The translations under genes and the position numbers were made by a program. Shown in pieces: positions 1-10,603 of a DNA stretch of 64,000 nt. The DNA is taken from contig CATKHK010000064.1 of assembly GCA_949751835.1 (NCBI GenBank), positions 124,001 through 188,000 on the forward strand, read 5' to 3'. Under the pieces are notes generated by a model, which searched no databases, was not told where the DNA came from, and was given only the letters and a program-made list of their open reading frames with translations. Each line of letters starts with the position of its first letter. The first letter of the stretch is position 1. This stretch comes from Blepharisma japonicum (Eukaryota; Ciliophora; Heterotrichea; Heterotrichida; Blepharismidae).

Positions 1-344
1 GTAAAGCCAAAATAGTAAATGACATAAGAACCCCTGAAATCTTGATCTGTAACATGCTTTCCTTGAGAATTAATCATTTTTCAAGGGCCTCCAATTTTAT
101 GCTCAACTGCTATTCGAGTCGTAGGCTTATCAGCATCTTTGCTAACTGGCATATATTTTTGCAATAGAATTGATGATGCGATTCCTAATATTCCACCCAT
201 AAAAATCAAGCCTTTATAACTTTTAGGCTGCTCATTTTGTTGATTATTTTCGTTTTGATTACCTTGCTTTGGATCAGTGCTAAATACTCGAGAAAGATAA
301 ATATTTTTTCTAAGTGTTTTTGCGCTTTGTCTTAAAAGCATCAT
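1..344 (-). CDS. SCO1: SCO1/SenC-like mitochondrial copper chaperone, C-terminus outside window
   Basis: Family role: inner-membrane protein that delivers copper to the Cu-A site of cytochrome c oxidase. The first 23 or so residues are basic and Ser/Arg-rich, as in a mitochondrial presequence. One membrane helix follows at about residues 44-63, then the start of the thioredoxin-like domain with HKIGGPW, VTDQDF and YYFGF, which match the family block just before the CxxxC copper site. The CxxxC itself would lie beyond base 1, so the gene is cut by the window edge. A TGA in GGPW must be read as Trp, since the reading frame continues straight into conserved sequence. The ATG at 344 gives a sensible presequence; a second Met follows immediately. 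It faces the DOMON gene divergently across about 400 bases. Confidence 0.85.
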
Positions 345-751
345 TTCTAAATCAATAAATATGAAAACTATCTAAACTTAAAATAAGTATCTTTTGTGTT
401 TAATAATTTTTAATGGAAATTTTAATTTTAACTCTTGGAATATAAAAAATTTATCAAATTTTAGATGCCAATAATATTAAAATTGAGGTTTTGTCGTTCG
501 ATGCACTTTCCCTTGATCTAATCTGACTTAAAATTTTGATATATCTCTAAGCCTTATAAGAGTCTTTTTAGCTATTAGTTTAATGTCTATAATTTTACTC
601 ATCAGAAGATTTGATATATAAAATCTGCTGAAAAATTTCAAAATATATTTTTATATCAAAGAGACTGCTCTGTGTCAATTCAAACAGAAACTATGTCCAA
701 ATTTAAGTCTAATCGGTATCCATTTTAAATTCAAATAAAATTAACAAAAAT
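345..751. other. Divergent intergenic region
   Basis: AT-rich spacer between two divergently transcribed genes, presumably holding both promoters. I see no open frame, repeat or RNA gene in it. Confidence 0.5.
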
Positions 752-1441
752 ATGTTATTTCTGGTGTATCTAGCACTTCAATCTCTTATTCCTTTAGGAC
801 TATCAGCAATTATTCAATCACTTTCTATAGGAACACAACTCGCATGGTATTTCCCAGATAACTCAACCATAACATTTTACTATTTAATGCCCACTGAATA
901 TGTAGGGACTTCAAACTGGGAATGAATTGGAATTGGATTCCTCCCTTCATCCTCTGGCTATTCTATGACTGGGGCTGATATCGTTACAATTGAAACCTCT
1001 TCAGGGCAAACTGATGATCGTTTTGCCACTGAAAATGGTTATCCTTCTTTAGATACATCAAATGGTGGGAAAAATAGCCTTCAGGAAATACAGCAGTCGA
1101 CAATGGACACATATACAGTTTATTCTTGGACCAGACAATTAAATACTGATGATAATGATGATCTCGGTTTGCAAATAAATGGACAATATTTAACAATTTC
1201 AGCAAAAGGGAATATTGTTGGTGGGGATATTGCTCAACATAGCAACTCAGGAACAAGCAGTGATTCTATAGTCTTAGCTTATGACGCAAATCCTTTAACT
1301 CAAGCTACTGTCAGCCAAAATACTAATGGGGAAAGCCAAAGCACTAGCACAAATAATGATACAACAACAGAAAATAATAGTTCAAGTCTGTATCTTTCTA
1401 GTGCTTTTGGCCTTGGATTCATTCTTTACATAACTGTTTAG
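752..1441 (+). CDS. DOMON-domain surface protein with signal peptide and hydrophobic tail
   Basis: A 229-residue protein. Residues 1-20 (MLFLVYLALQSLIPLGLSA) form a signal peptide. Residues about 25-150 look like a DOMON domain, a heme- or sugar-binding beta-sandwich: WIGIGFLP, then GADIVTI, then YSWTRQL with a following acidic stretch, in the usual order. A Ser/Thr/Asn-rich linker (about 180-210) leads to a C-terminal hydrophobic segment that ends the protein, as in a GPI-anchored protein. One TGA in NWEWIG is read as Trp. The upstream ATG at 752 is chosen because it supplies the signal peptide; the Met at 965 lies inside the domain. No cytochrome b561 partner domain is present, so this is the stand-alone DOMON type. 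The ligand is unknown. Confidence 0.7.
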
Positions 1442-1927
1442 CTTGGTAAATAATCAAATTTAAATATAATAAGGAAATGCTGTAAAGTAATATTAAATTC
1501 GAAAATTGAAGATTTTAGTTTACCTAAAATAGATCCAGTAATAATTGTAAAATGAAATTAAGTATTATTAATTATTTTAAAGACGGACTTAAAGAAATAA
1601 TAGTAAAGGTGAAATATATCAAAAGCTAAATTTTCAATGTGCAGTTAAAAAAATTATTTTTTAAATATAGTTCTCATAAAATAATTGGCCGTTAAGAGCA
1701 AAACCTGATTAGATGGCAAATCAAAAGATTCCTCTGATGTGTAATAGCTATATAGATTATAATATGAAGTATTGAAAAACCCAAAAGAACAAGTATTCTT
1801 CCAACAAAATTAAAACATTTTGTAAAAGTGTATTTTTGGACTTAATTCTTATATTTTTGCAATATTCCTCAAAATAATTTTCATATGCTGTTTTACATAA
1901 AACATGTAAAAGATTTAAATAAAGAAG
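1442..1927. other. Intergenic, no gene seen
   Basis: AT-rich spacer dense in TAA/TAG on the plus strand. Nothing recognisable apart from the presumed promoter of the phosphatase-like gene at its right end. Confidence 0.5.
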
Positions 1928-3139
1928 ATGGAAATGGAGCTTATAGGTCCAATCAAGGTAAAAGATGGTCTATTTATCGGGGATGAATTCTCCTCTCAAG
2001 ACCTTGAATTCGTTGTAGCCAACAAAGTCACTCATATCATAAACTGTGCAGCTCGCCAAGTTCCAAATCATTGGGAACCAATTGGAGTCCAATATTTGAG
2101 TTTATACTGACTTGACAATGACTCTCAAATTTTATTTGATGTCAGAAACGAAACCATCACTCAAATCTTTGATTTTATTGAAATTGCTCACAATCTAGGC
2201 GAAAGCGTTTTGGTTCATTCAGTCAGAGGCCGATCTCGGTGTATATGTGCTTTAGCTAGTTATTTTGTACAAAAATACCGCTGAACTCTATTCAAAACTT
2301 TGGAGTTCTTGAACTCTCGACGTCCAGATATGGATTTGAGGCCTCCGTTTATACAGCAATTAGCTGCATTAGAAAATCGTTTATTAAAGCAAGGAAATGG
2401 ACCTGTCTCCTCAAGCTGGGATGAAGAAATTTTTCATGATCCAGAAGAGCATGTGCTGAGAAATACGTTTTTAAATGCACAGATGGGTCCTTTTGTACAT
2501 TATGACGACGCACTTGAAGAAATAGAAAAGTTGAATAAGTTGAATTGGGCTGATAATCACACTGATGAAAAAGAAAAATTAGTTGATATTCCGCATCCTT
2601 CAAGCAAAAATCCTGTTGAAGATGGGCATGCTATATTAAGATCTTGTATGAAAGGTGCTGAACAAATCGAATATCGAGCACCTTTATTAGTAATGAAAAA
2701 TGAAAAACCGCAGAGGATAAGAGCAGGCGGAGAAATCATCGGGAATTGCTTTAATAAAAAGGAAATCAATGGAATCAGCCATGAAGATCTGCAGAAGCTG
2801 ACTGAGTCATTGCATCAAGATATGTGGAAATCGCTAAATATAAAAGTACCTGAAAAGAAAGGGGATAGGGATAATTCACCTGCTGGAGCTTCAAAAAGAA
2901 GAGTAAGTCCTGTTAATGTGAATGTAAATAGAAAAAGGCCAAACGCATGACTTATGGCAAATGATGGAGCAAAAGCTGACAAAAATGAAGACAAAGGAAA
3001 TAAGGAAGGATTGAAAAAAAGAAATAGGCCGAATACAGCGCCAGCTACAGGTAGTGAAAAAGTTGAAGTAAAAAGCAGGGCTTATTCAGCTTATAAAACT
3101 GGGAATAAAGTGAATAAAGGCCATAGAGATACAAGATAA
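1928..3139 (+). CDS. Dual-specificity phosphatase-like protein with catalytic Cys replaced (pseudophosphatase)
   Basis: A 403-residue protein. Residues 1-135 have the dual-specificity phosphatase fold order: IGPIKVKDGLFIGDEFSSQD, THIINCAARQVPN, YLSLYWLD and the P-loop region VLVHSVRGRSR. The canonical loop is HCxxGxxR. Here the codon after His97 is TCA, so Ser98 stands where the nucleophilic Cys should be, while Gly and Arg are kept. Such a protein should bind phospho-residues or scaffold rather than hydrolyse, like STYX-type pseudophosphatases; this is inference. Residues 140-403 are a long basic, polar tail without a known domain. Three in-frame TGA codons are read as Trp, including the one in LYWLD. 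No intron is needed. Confidence 0.75.
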
Positions 3140-4645
3140 ATATGTAATTCCATTAATAATACAGTCAAATAATATTTTTTCTGCACCAGAGATTTAAAAA
3201 ATTATTTGTCAAACAAAGAGTCAGTAAAATGATAACATGCTTCACATAGAAAATAATAATTAGTCACCTTTTCACAATAAATTATGATTTATTAATAATT
3301 TATAATGATAAATTATTGATATTGACTATTTTGATATAATCTTGATCATTGATGCTTTATGAAAAAATTTTCTTTCACAAGACAATTCCTCAAGATTAGT
3401 AAATATTTATAGAATTAAACTTATTCATTTTTATTGACATAGAAGTTAAATTGTTTAAAATGAGTTGCAGAAATAATTAGAGGTGGTCAATTTGAATATA
3501 TTAGCAAATTCTGTCTAGAATGGTGATAGTAGTCTAATTTACCGCATCCTTTCAACAATTGACTAGTATCAAAAATTCTTTTGACCAGAATCTCAGAAAA
3601 AATCCAAGTTTTTAAAAATTAGATTACAAGTTATTTTATAGCATTAGATACACATGGTTAAAAAATCTTTGGATCTGATATGAGTGATAAAACTTTGTAA
3701 ATCAATTCCTTTAAAACAATTTATCAAATTCTATTTGACTCTCCAAGTAAAGAAGATATGATCTGTAATTTTTTTACTCCTATCGCCAATGATAAGATCA
3801 CTTAATTTATATAGCCTAAGCAATATCTATATCATCTTAATAAAATCGATATATCATTATAACTTAATTTAATAAGTTTGAAATCAAATTTTATTGAAAG
3901 ATTTAAATTTTAAAGAAAAATGCCAATATTTGCATAAAAACTTTGCCATAATAATAAAAATAAACTGAACTATTTATAGTGCTCTAAAATTATTTATTTT
4001 ATAAAGATTAAAATGAGAATAAGTATAAAAGGTTGAGGGAATGTTTTGGTTTTTACGAAGCTAAATAATCCTGGTAGTATGAAATATTTGATTATGCTTT
4101 GATTTATGCAAATTCTAGAATTATTTTGAGTCTTCTTACTTATTTATGCATTAAATAGCATTGAAAATCATGAATTATGATGGCGACAGAAATGGAAAAC
4201 CCATGACTGAAAGCGGCATTTTAAAGTCTTATGACATGAAAACTGTGAGATCACTATTGAGGTTTAGCATATATAAATTATTTGACAGATTTCTCTATTA
4301 TCCTCTAAGAAAATTTAAAAATTGTACGGATAGAAGATTACTTCTTTATTTGAGTTACTAAATCACAATTGAGATGAAGCGGGAAATAATTAGGGGAAAT
4401 TGAACAATTTTTACATTTATCACTATTCCAACTCTTAAATAATGATGGAGTTCAAATTTCCTACAAACCAAAATCAATGATCAATTATCATTCTTCTTAC
4501 CTAATGGAAACATTGTGGAAGCCATATTATCAATGGATGAAGCCCATCCAAAAAAGCAAAGGTGATTATTTTTTTGTATAAAGTAAGGTTAAATGTAACT
4601 TTAAAATATAATAAACATTTATACACGAAATAAGACTGACGTAAA
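3140..4645. other. Long intergenic region with weak coding-like traces
   Basis: 1.5 kb without a convincing gene. On the plus strand 3623-3805 reads as protein-like sequence (SYFIALDTHG, KIFGSDMSDKT, LFDSPSKED) but is broken by two TAA codons that no 15-16 nt intron removes. Around 4079-4361 there are short coding-like pieces in different frames (for example GKPMTESGILKSYD) with no shared start. These could be decayed genes or chance. Confidence 0.35.
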
Positions 4646-5434
4646 ATGAGTGCTCAGAAAACCCTATCAAATTGGATGATAAAACTATCAGAAAATGATC
4701 CTTCCCATGTGTCTGAATGCCAAATACTGATTAAAGATACATGCGAAGTCATGATCAATAACCCAATCCCAGAAGAAGACAGAAATTTTTACAAAACAAT
4801 TCTAGCTCTTTCTCAATTCGATCTAAACGAAAATTCAGCAAAATTTCAACTTATTCAATACATCTCTCTTCTACTTGATTATTTTTTTTGTAGCTCCTTC
4901 GGTGCAATGGCACCTCAATTTGAAGAACATCTAAGACGTAATCTTACTAAAACTCCAAGCCATCTCACAAATAATAAGAATTACTTAAAAGTTCCTGAAG
5001 TCGAAAGTGGATATGCCTCCATTAAGGTTGAAAAGTCATTCCTTGAAATTGGAGAAACTTATTCTTTTGGAGACACTCGTGTAAAAATAGTAGATATTCG
5101 AAATAACGATCTACTTTCTTTACAGTGGATCACAAAAGAAGGAATCTCTCCTCAAGAAATAGCAGACAATGGTATTGAACTGAAAATTGGGCGAAATCGA
5201 GACGTAAACTTTAGGTTTAAATATGACCTAAGGATGTCAAAATATCACGCAATGCTTGGGAGAGAAAACGGAAGGTGATACATAAGAGACAATAATTCAA
5301 GAAATGGAGTCTGGAAGCATGTAGGTGTACAGAGTAAAGACAATTGCTTCACTAATAAAAACGAAATTAAAACCACAAAAATGTACATTTATGATGAAAT
5401 TTTGCATGGTAACCAAAGAAAATTGAATTTTTAA
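4646..5434 (+). CDS. FHA-domain protein
   Basis: A 262-residue protein. The N-terminal 130 residues are helical and unassigned. Residues about 145-255 form a forkhead-associated domain, which binds phosphothreonine peptides: LKIGRNRDVNFRF (beta-strand with the conserved Gly-Arg), then MSKYHAMLGREN (the Ser-x-x-His signature, positions that contact phosphothreonine and stabilise the loop) and DNNSRNGVW (the conserved Asn). Reading TGA at 5276 as Trp gives GRWYIRD, the usual aromatic strand; under the standard code the domain would be cut in half there. No kinase or other effector domain is attached, so its job is probably as an adaptor. Partner unknown. Confidence 0.8.
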
Positions 5435-6483
5435 GTGTCTAGTAAATTAAATGTAAATTTTTATTTATCCAACCTGGCTACAATTTAAATTTTAACGGAA
5501 AGAAAATTTCTGTTTTTTAAATGTGACAACAACAATTTGATTCTTGTTTCTTATAAAGATTTCTGGGAATAAGTGTGGTGGTGATTGTTTGAGATATACC
5601 AATTAAAACACGAAATTACCTCAAAATCATGTTTTACTATGATTCTTTGAACTCTTATTAATCATCTTATTGCTGATCCTGATATATATTTGATGTAGTT
5701 AAATTATAAGCATAAGCTGTGCTCCTGGACCCTATAAGGAAAATAAGATTATTGAAAATTTTTCTTATTTTAATAAAGAATTTTTTTAATTGAAAATTAA
5801 ACTAGTGTGATAATAGAATTAGAGAATTGCTTTATAAATATAAAATATGTATTATGCTCCTCCAATTAACATTTCTTTGAAATCTTTCAAACAATTATAA
5901 GATTGAAATTATATAATTTTGATATATTTATAAAATTAATAAGAGTAATTTTTTACACAATAATAAGTGGATAAAATTATTTAGACTAACTTGACTTTAG
6001 AAAAAGTTCTCAACACTGGGTACATATTCGTCAGAATTAACATGGAGCATGGCCAAGTCAAAATCCAACTCTTGAATTTTTTGATAAGCTGAACTAACCT
6101 AAGTAATAGCTTTGAATTTTAGAGCCATCCTCTGTAGACTGCTTCAATATTTTTATTATTTAATAGCTTTCAAATAAAATTTTTGCAAAAAAATAATTAA
6201 ATTTCATAAAAAATTTAGCTTCAAGCTTAAAAGTATCAATAGCAAAATTAAAATGATCCTACAGGAATTAAGCTTTAAAAAATTGTCAATGCTAAATCTT
6301 TCTTTATCTTTTAATGAGAGTTTACACAAAATTGCTAATTGTTTGATTCTATTTTCTAATGCAATATCTATAAATTTTTAAATACGGATCATAAGAAAAA
6401 GCAATCATCTTATGCATGCTATTTTTAAATTATAATGCGATTCATCGTTAAATTTCTTACTTTTTTTTATTACGTAATCAAAA
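5435..6483. other. Intergenic region with a possible decayed TPR fragment
   Basis: About 1 kb, AT-rich. On the minus strand at 5997-6149 a piece resembling a tetratricopeptide repeat can be read (EAVYRG, ALKFKA, FDLAML, SVENFF), but it needs one frame change and contains a TAG. I see no intact gene elsewhere in the stretch. Confidence 0.35.
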
Positions 6484-7320
6484 ATGTCGACAATCAAAGA
6501 CATCTACAACTCCAATGCCGTCCATTGGGAAACTTATGCAAGGCAGCCAGGACGTTATCTTTGTGAATATTTTACTATTTTCAAAAATATCAGCCCTTCT
6601 GGCAATGGAGAAGGTGAGTGTCTTTCCAACATGAGAGTCCTAGATCTAGGATGTGGGAATGGTGATTTAAGTATCGAATCATTAAGAAGGGGTGCGAAAT
6701 TCGTTGTTGGAGTTGACTTTGCAGAGAACCTTTTGAGCAGAGCCAGAGAAATTGCTACTGAGGCAGGATTTTCTGAAAGTCATTACTCTTTCATTAGGGG
6801 AAACGTTTTTGAGTCAGAAACAGAAATAGAGCAGCTACCCCTTGATACTCACCGAGAGACATTTGATGTAGTTTTACTTTTATGGATTCTAGACTATTCT
6901 CAAACTTTTCAAGATTTTAAACGGTTGATTAAACTTGCGACTTCTTATTTAAAGCCTGGCGGAACTTTGATGATTTTGGAAAATAACCTTGCATGTGCTA
7001 CTCACATTGAGGAAATTAATAAACAAAGTAAATTTGGAGACTGGGTCTGCTCAAATCCAACGTGAAATGTTGATCACTGGCAAATTCAAAACACTTATAT
7101 AGATCCTCAGACTCAAAGGAGAAATTACACAGAGCATCTCGAAATTTTCAGCAAAGAACAGTATCAGGAAGCCCTACAATTGGCAGGATTGACCATGGAA
7201 AAGTTTGGACCATTAGAATTGGACCCAAAATACAGGGATTTAGGATTTCAGGAGAGTGATTTTTGTTGCTATACTGAAGAAATAGGAGGATATTATCATT
7301 ATAAAGGAGTTAAACATTAA
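6484..7320 (+). CDS. Class I SAM-dependent methyltransferase
   Basis: A 278-residue enzyme with a Rossmann-fold methyltransferase core. Motif I is VLDLGCGNGDLS (about residues 56-67), the SAM-binding loop. The acidic residue of motif II is in VVGVDFAENLL. Motif IV region is FDVVLLLWILDYS and the post-motif strand is YLKPGGTLMIL. The C-terminal third (residues about 195-278) carries YTEHLEIFSKEQYQEALQLAG, which in this superfamily shapes the substrate pocket. The substrate cannot be told from sequence; small-molecule (ubiE/coq5-like) methylation is the nearest general match. One TGA (NPTWNVDHW) is Trp and joins the two halves in one frame. Confidence 0.8.
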
Positions 7321-7702
7321 TAGGAATATCAATTAGATAGTTTTCTAAATCAATATCCTTGAAATATATTATTTAGTAATGATTTGGATAAGTTGCAAAT
7401 TCTTTCACCTCGATCATAAAAATATTTCAACCCTCAGATTTTAGAGCTGATGAACAGTATATACTCTAATCATCTTAAGCGGCAACCTAAAACAATCATT
7501 GTTTGATATGATTAATATTGCCAGGTCTATGCCAAGTCTAGTTTACGTCAAAAAGCAAATCTAAAACTTGATTATTAAGAGTTTCTTTAACTTTCAGGAA
7601 AAAAGATCCAGTGTCTAAAAATAATTGGACTTGGAGATTAAATTAACCTTTTGAAAGACTATGTGTAAAATTTCTTATCATAAAATATTAAAAAATCAAA
7701 AT
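7321..7702. other. Intergenic, short coding-like trace on minus strand
   Basis: Spacer between a plus-strand gene end and a minus-strand gene end, so no promoter is required here. On the minus strand around 7510-7625 a protein-like frame (LDTGSFFLKVKETL, LDLLFDVN) can be read but meets TAG codons and has no start. I regard it as unproven. Confidence 0.35.
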
Positions 7703-8575
7703 TTAAACAAATTCTAATTTCTTTTTCCCTTTTTTCCCTAGAGCTAATTTTAATTCAAGCTCTCTTTTTCTTCTTACTTCTTCTTCACTCTCTTTATAAT
7801 CCACTTTACTCTTTTGTTGAGGCTTTGGAGGGTTCGCTCTGAATTTTTTTATTGGTTCTTTTGCTTCTTCTATAAATTTTCTCTTCCTTTCATTTTCCAC
7901 TCTAACATATCCTTCTATTTCTCTTATTGGCTGTGCATATGATTCACTAAGAGCAATCACGGTATGCTGTGCAAGCTCTGGGCATGGAATTTCTTCAATA
8001 TTCTTAGGAACAAACAATTTCATATCAGTTACATTTCTTCTAGCTCCTACTTGATCTTCTAACTGCTTTATAAGAGAATCCTGCGCAACTATCGTTTTGC
8101 ATAAAGGGATGACCATCAAGGTGGATAAAATTCGTTTAGAAATATCCTCATCAAGCAGAAGAGCAGAAAATGTCCAATTAAATTCATAGATAGCACTGAG
8201 GGTTTTCTTTGCTTCAAATTCGGCGCTATTCTGATCAATTCTGATTTTATAGGTAGATTGAGCATCTTTTTTACTTATAATTGTATTCAACATATTAACC
8301 AACCCCGCAATGCCTCCTTGAATGTTAGGGTTATATTGCTAAATAGAAATCACAGTTATTTCATGTTGGACTTGAGTTGTCCCAGCAGATGAAAAATAGG
8401 TATCCCTCATATTTGATAAAATGAGAGCATATGAAGCACTGCCATCATTTCCTGAAACTGCTTTGGCTTTTATCATTCAAATCTCGTCATCTTGATTAAT
8501 ACTTCACCAGTTTTTATCTTCTAAGAGCTTCAAAGAGTCTAAATGTGTGAGAAAGAAAGTTTTCCAAATATCCAT
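7703..8575 (-). CDS. NHEJ1: XLF/NHEJ1 (Cernunnos)-like non-homologous end-joining factor
   Basis: A 285-residue protein after removal of one 15-nt intron at 8339-8353. Family role: XLF forms filaments with XRCC4 and bridges DNA ends for ligase IV. The head domain shows SYALILSNMRDTYF (compare the SYALLLSDLQ block of animal XLF) and FNWTFSALLLDED, then LMVIPLCKTIVAQDSLIKQL, where animal XLF has the equivalent helix leading into the stalk. The tail is disordered and basic and ends KKGKKKLEFV, resembling the C-terminal Ku-binding motif (basic patch plus terminal aromatic). Two TGA codons (NWW, EIW) are Trp. The ATG at 8575 gives a start typical of the family. In ciliates end joining also repairs programmed DNA elimination breaks, so this may be part of genome rearrangement; that is inference. 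Confidence 0.75.
8339..8353 (-). other. 15-nt intron in XLF-like gene
   Basis: Coding-strand sequence GTGATTTCTATTTAG, A at position 10. It carries an in-frame TAG; removal joins EIT to QYNPN in frame. Confidence 0.8.
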
Positions 8576-9014
8576 TTGCAAAAATATTTAGGTATCTGAA
8601 GAAAACACTTGAACGAACTATTTTATATTTTATTGAGTATTTGAGGTTTTTTGAATAAATACATGGAAATCAGCAAAAATATTATTTAAATTTTGTAAAA
8701 AATTTCTTATAAGCCAGTATATATTAGATTGAATTATTTCTAATAATTAGTCTGATTAAAAGGCTCCGATGTTTCATAAGCCATCAAAATAGTTATATTT
8801 ATATATGGAGAATTTGCAATTTGATATGCTTCCTAGAAATATAATTGGTTTATCTAAGATCACTGAATTATTTAAATAGCTCTTAATAATATATTTATAT
8901 TAAAATTGGATTATATGAGTTAATTTATTCTTTTCTGTGCAGAATTAATATCATATAATTATATATTTTGCAGAATATAAAAAAACGATGCGGTAAAGTC
9001 AACCTTTAATTTTA
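8576..9014. other. Intergenic, no gene seen
   Basis: Very AT-rich spacer upstream of the XLF-like gene and downstream of the small membrane protein gene. No open frame or repeat of note. Confidence 0.5.
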
Positions 9015-9248
9015 TTACGACTTGTGCTCCTGATGAGAGGATAAACGTGTAAGGGTGGAAATCCTGGCCCTGCAAGATACGGCAATAGCTAATACTAATA
9101 CTAATACTAATACTAATACTAATACTAATACATGCTTTCTATCTGCAGGGGAATCTTCAAATCTTGGATCAGGTGAGGGCAGATCATCTTCTATTTTTTA
9201 AAAGCTTAACTTTCAAATTTCGTCGGCCTTAACGAAATAAGTAGTCAT
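9015..9248 (-). CDS. Putative 72-residue single-pass membrane protein with (Val-Leu)7 helix encoded by a hexanucleotide repeat
   Basis: Not a recognised family. On the minus strand an ATG at 9248 opens MTTYFVKADEIWKL, then KDDLPSPDPRFEDSPADRKH. A run of seven exact six-base units follows (9089-9130, CTAATA on the plus strand) that codes for seven Val-Leu pairs, continued by AIAV to make an 18-residue membrane helix. A short basic tail SCRARISTLTRLSSHQEHKS ends at a TAA. The frame is open only if a 15-nt GC-AG intron (9191-9205) is removed. The segment is clearly more GC-rich than its flanks and its acidic-outside, basic-inside charge pattern is typical of a bitopic protein. The non-canonical splice site is the weak point. 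Confidence 0.45.
9089..9130. repeat. Perfect hexanucleotide microsatellite, 7 x CTAATA
   Basis: Seven tandem copies without mismatch. On the minus strand it reads as alternating Val and Leu codons in frame with the small membrane protein gene. It does not match the ciliate telomere repeats known to me. Confidence 0.9.
9191..9205 (-). other. Putative 15-nt GC-AG intron
   Basis: Coding-strand sequence GCTTTTAAAAAATAG. Length, 3' TAG and A at position 10 match the other introns here, but the 5' end is GC. It removes an in-frame TAA. Confidence 0.4.
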
Positions 9249-9483
9249 AATTAATTTTGCTGCTAAAGCATCAGTAATATTGTAAAATGAGTATATTATT
9301 GAGGAAAATTAAGAAATTTACAAATAATTTATATTGCTAGAATCCTTGGCTATTATAATATTAAAAGGTATCATGATAATTTTCGTTAGTCAAAATCTTA
9401 TTACTAAATATCATAATATTGGATAATTAATAATTAAGTTTTCTATTTTAAAATAAATTCCTTATGGTTAACCTATCCTCTCT

Positions 9484-10503
9484 TTATTGACACGACTCTT
9501 TTAGCTGGTCTAACAATGGCTTGATGATTCCTTCCAGCTTGTCAGCCATCTTATAATAAACTGTGTCTCTTTTATTATAAACCCTGCAATTCTTGAACAT
9601 CCTTTCAACATCATCCACAAACTTTTGAACATCATAATGGCCCCTGTCAACGTTTTCTTTCATCGTTTTCAAATCCATAGGCTCTTTGATAATCTCATAA
9701 TAATCAGGAGCTACATCACTTCCCACAGGCTCTCTAAAAGGCCATGAAGAGCTATCAGCTCACATTTGGTCAATAATAAAATGAAAGCAGCTGGCTTTAG
9801 CGTCTTTTTCTTCTTCCTGATAAAAAACTTCTTGGTTAGGGTCATAATTGACTTCTTTTAGTCCAGGAACTTCTTCATAAGTGCAACTTCCATTATCAAT
9901 TAAGCTTTGGCAAGGCTCTCTTACAACCTGATATAATGAAATTTTTGCAATTTGTTCTTTTACATATTCCAGCTGCTCTCTAATATCATAATTTATTACT
10001 GTATAGTCGATATTCGCATCTAGCTTGCACACCATAAGTGTCCCTCCGTCATAATCCTTTATGTATCCTTTTCATATAGATTCTGGCAAAACTGGCTCTA
10101 CTTCAATGGTAAAGCCTTGCTTTTTGAAATATCCCAGAGCAAAATTGTCAGCATAAGTTAAAAAGTATCTTATTCCTTCTTTCATTACGTAATTTTTCAG
10201 GTTATTCATAAGCTGTGTTCCATATCCTTTTACTTGCTCAGAATAAGTCACTGCAAGAAAGGCGATTTCAGAGAAAACTTGCCGCTCGAAATACCTGAAA
10301 CAAACTCCGCCAATAATCAGATCACCCTTAAAAGCGACCATACTTTTATGGTTCCTATCAAGAACGAGCCTTACAATGTATTCGCCAGGCATTTTTGGTA
10401 GCTGCTTCCTGAATATGTTTTTGAGCTTAATTAGCGAAATTAGATGCTCTGGAACGCCATCATTTGTGATGATTTTGTAGTGAAGAGGCTGGTCTTCTTC
10501 CAT
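9484..10503 (-). CDS. GCN5: GCN5/PCAF-type histone acetyltransferase with bromodomain
   Basis: A 339-residue protein that acetylates histone H3 lysines as the SAGA-type catalytic subunit in other eukaryotes. Residues 1-150 are the GNAT catalytic domain: IIGGVCFRYF, FSEIAFLAVT with the general-base Glu79, EQVKGYGTQLMN (acetyl-CoA pyrophosphate loop), FLTYADNFALGYFKKQGF. Residues about 240-335 are a bromodomain: WPFREPV, YYEIIKEPMDLKTM and CRVYNKRDTVYY with the acetyl-lysine-binding Asn. Two TGA codons are Trp (ESIWKGYIKDYDGG and the WADSSSWPF region), joining three blocks in one frame. The animal N-terminal PCAF domain is absent and the protein is shorter than yeast Gcn5. Start chosen at the first ATG, a few residues before the catalytic fold begins. 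Confidence 0.93.
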
Positions 10504-10603
10504 TAAGATTATAAATTTCAGTAAATCTTAATTAAAATTATAAAAAATCTTTAAAGTCCCTTGAGAACTGATTGTAAAAATCACTTCTTTGACTTCATTT
10601 AGT

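Noticed and set aside
4161-4361. 66-codon plus-strand frame as a gene
   Set aside because: No ATG at its beginning, no homology, composition close to noncoding. Kept only as a weak trace.
7608-7623. Possible 16-nt intron (GTCCAATTATTTTTAG on the minus strand) in a hidden gene
   Set aside because: Neither flank continues for more than about 20 codons before TAA/TAG, so no gene model results.
9028-9060. Hammerhead-ribozyme-like core (CTGATGA ... GAAA) on the plus strand
   Set aside because: The bases between the two core elements do not pair to form stem II, and the segment is better explained as the antisense of a coding exon.
9089-9130. Hexanucleotide repeat as an internal telomere remnant
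   Set aside because: The unit CTAATA is unlike heterotrich telomere repeats (CCCTAACA type), is internal, and lies in frame in an apparent gene.
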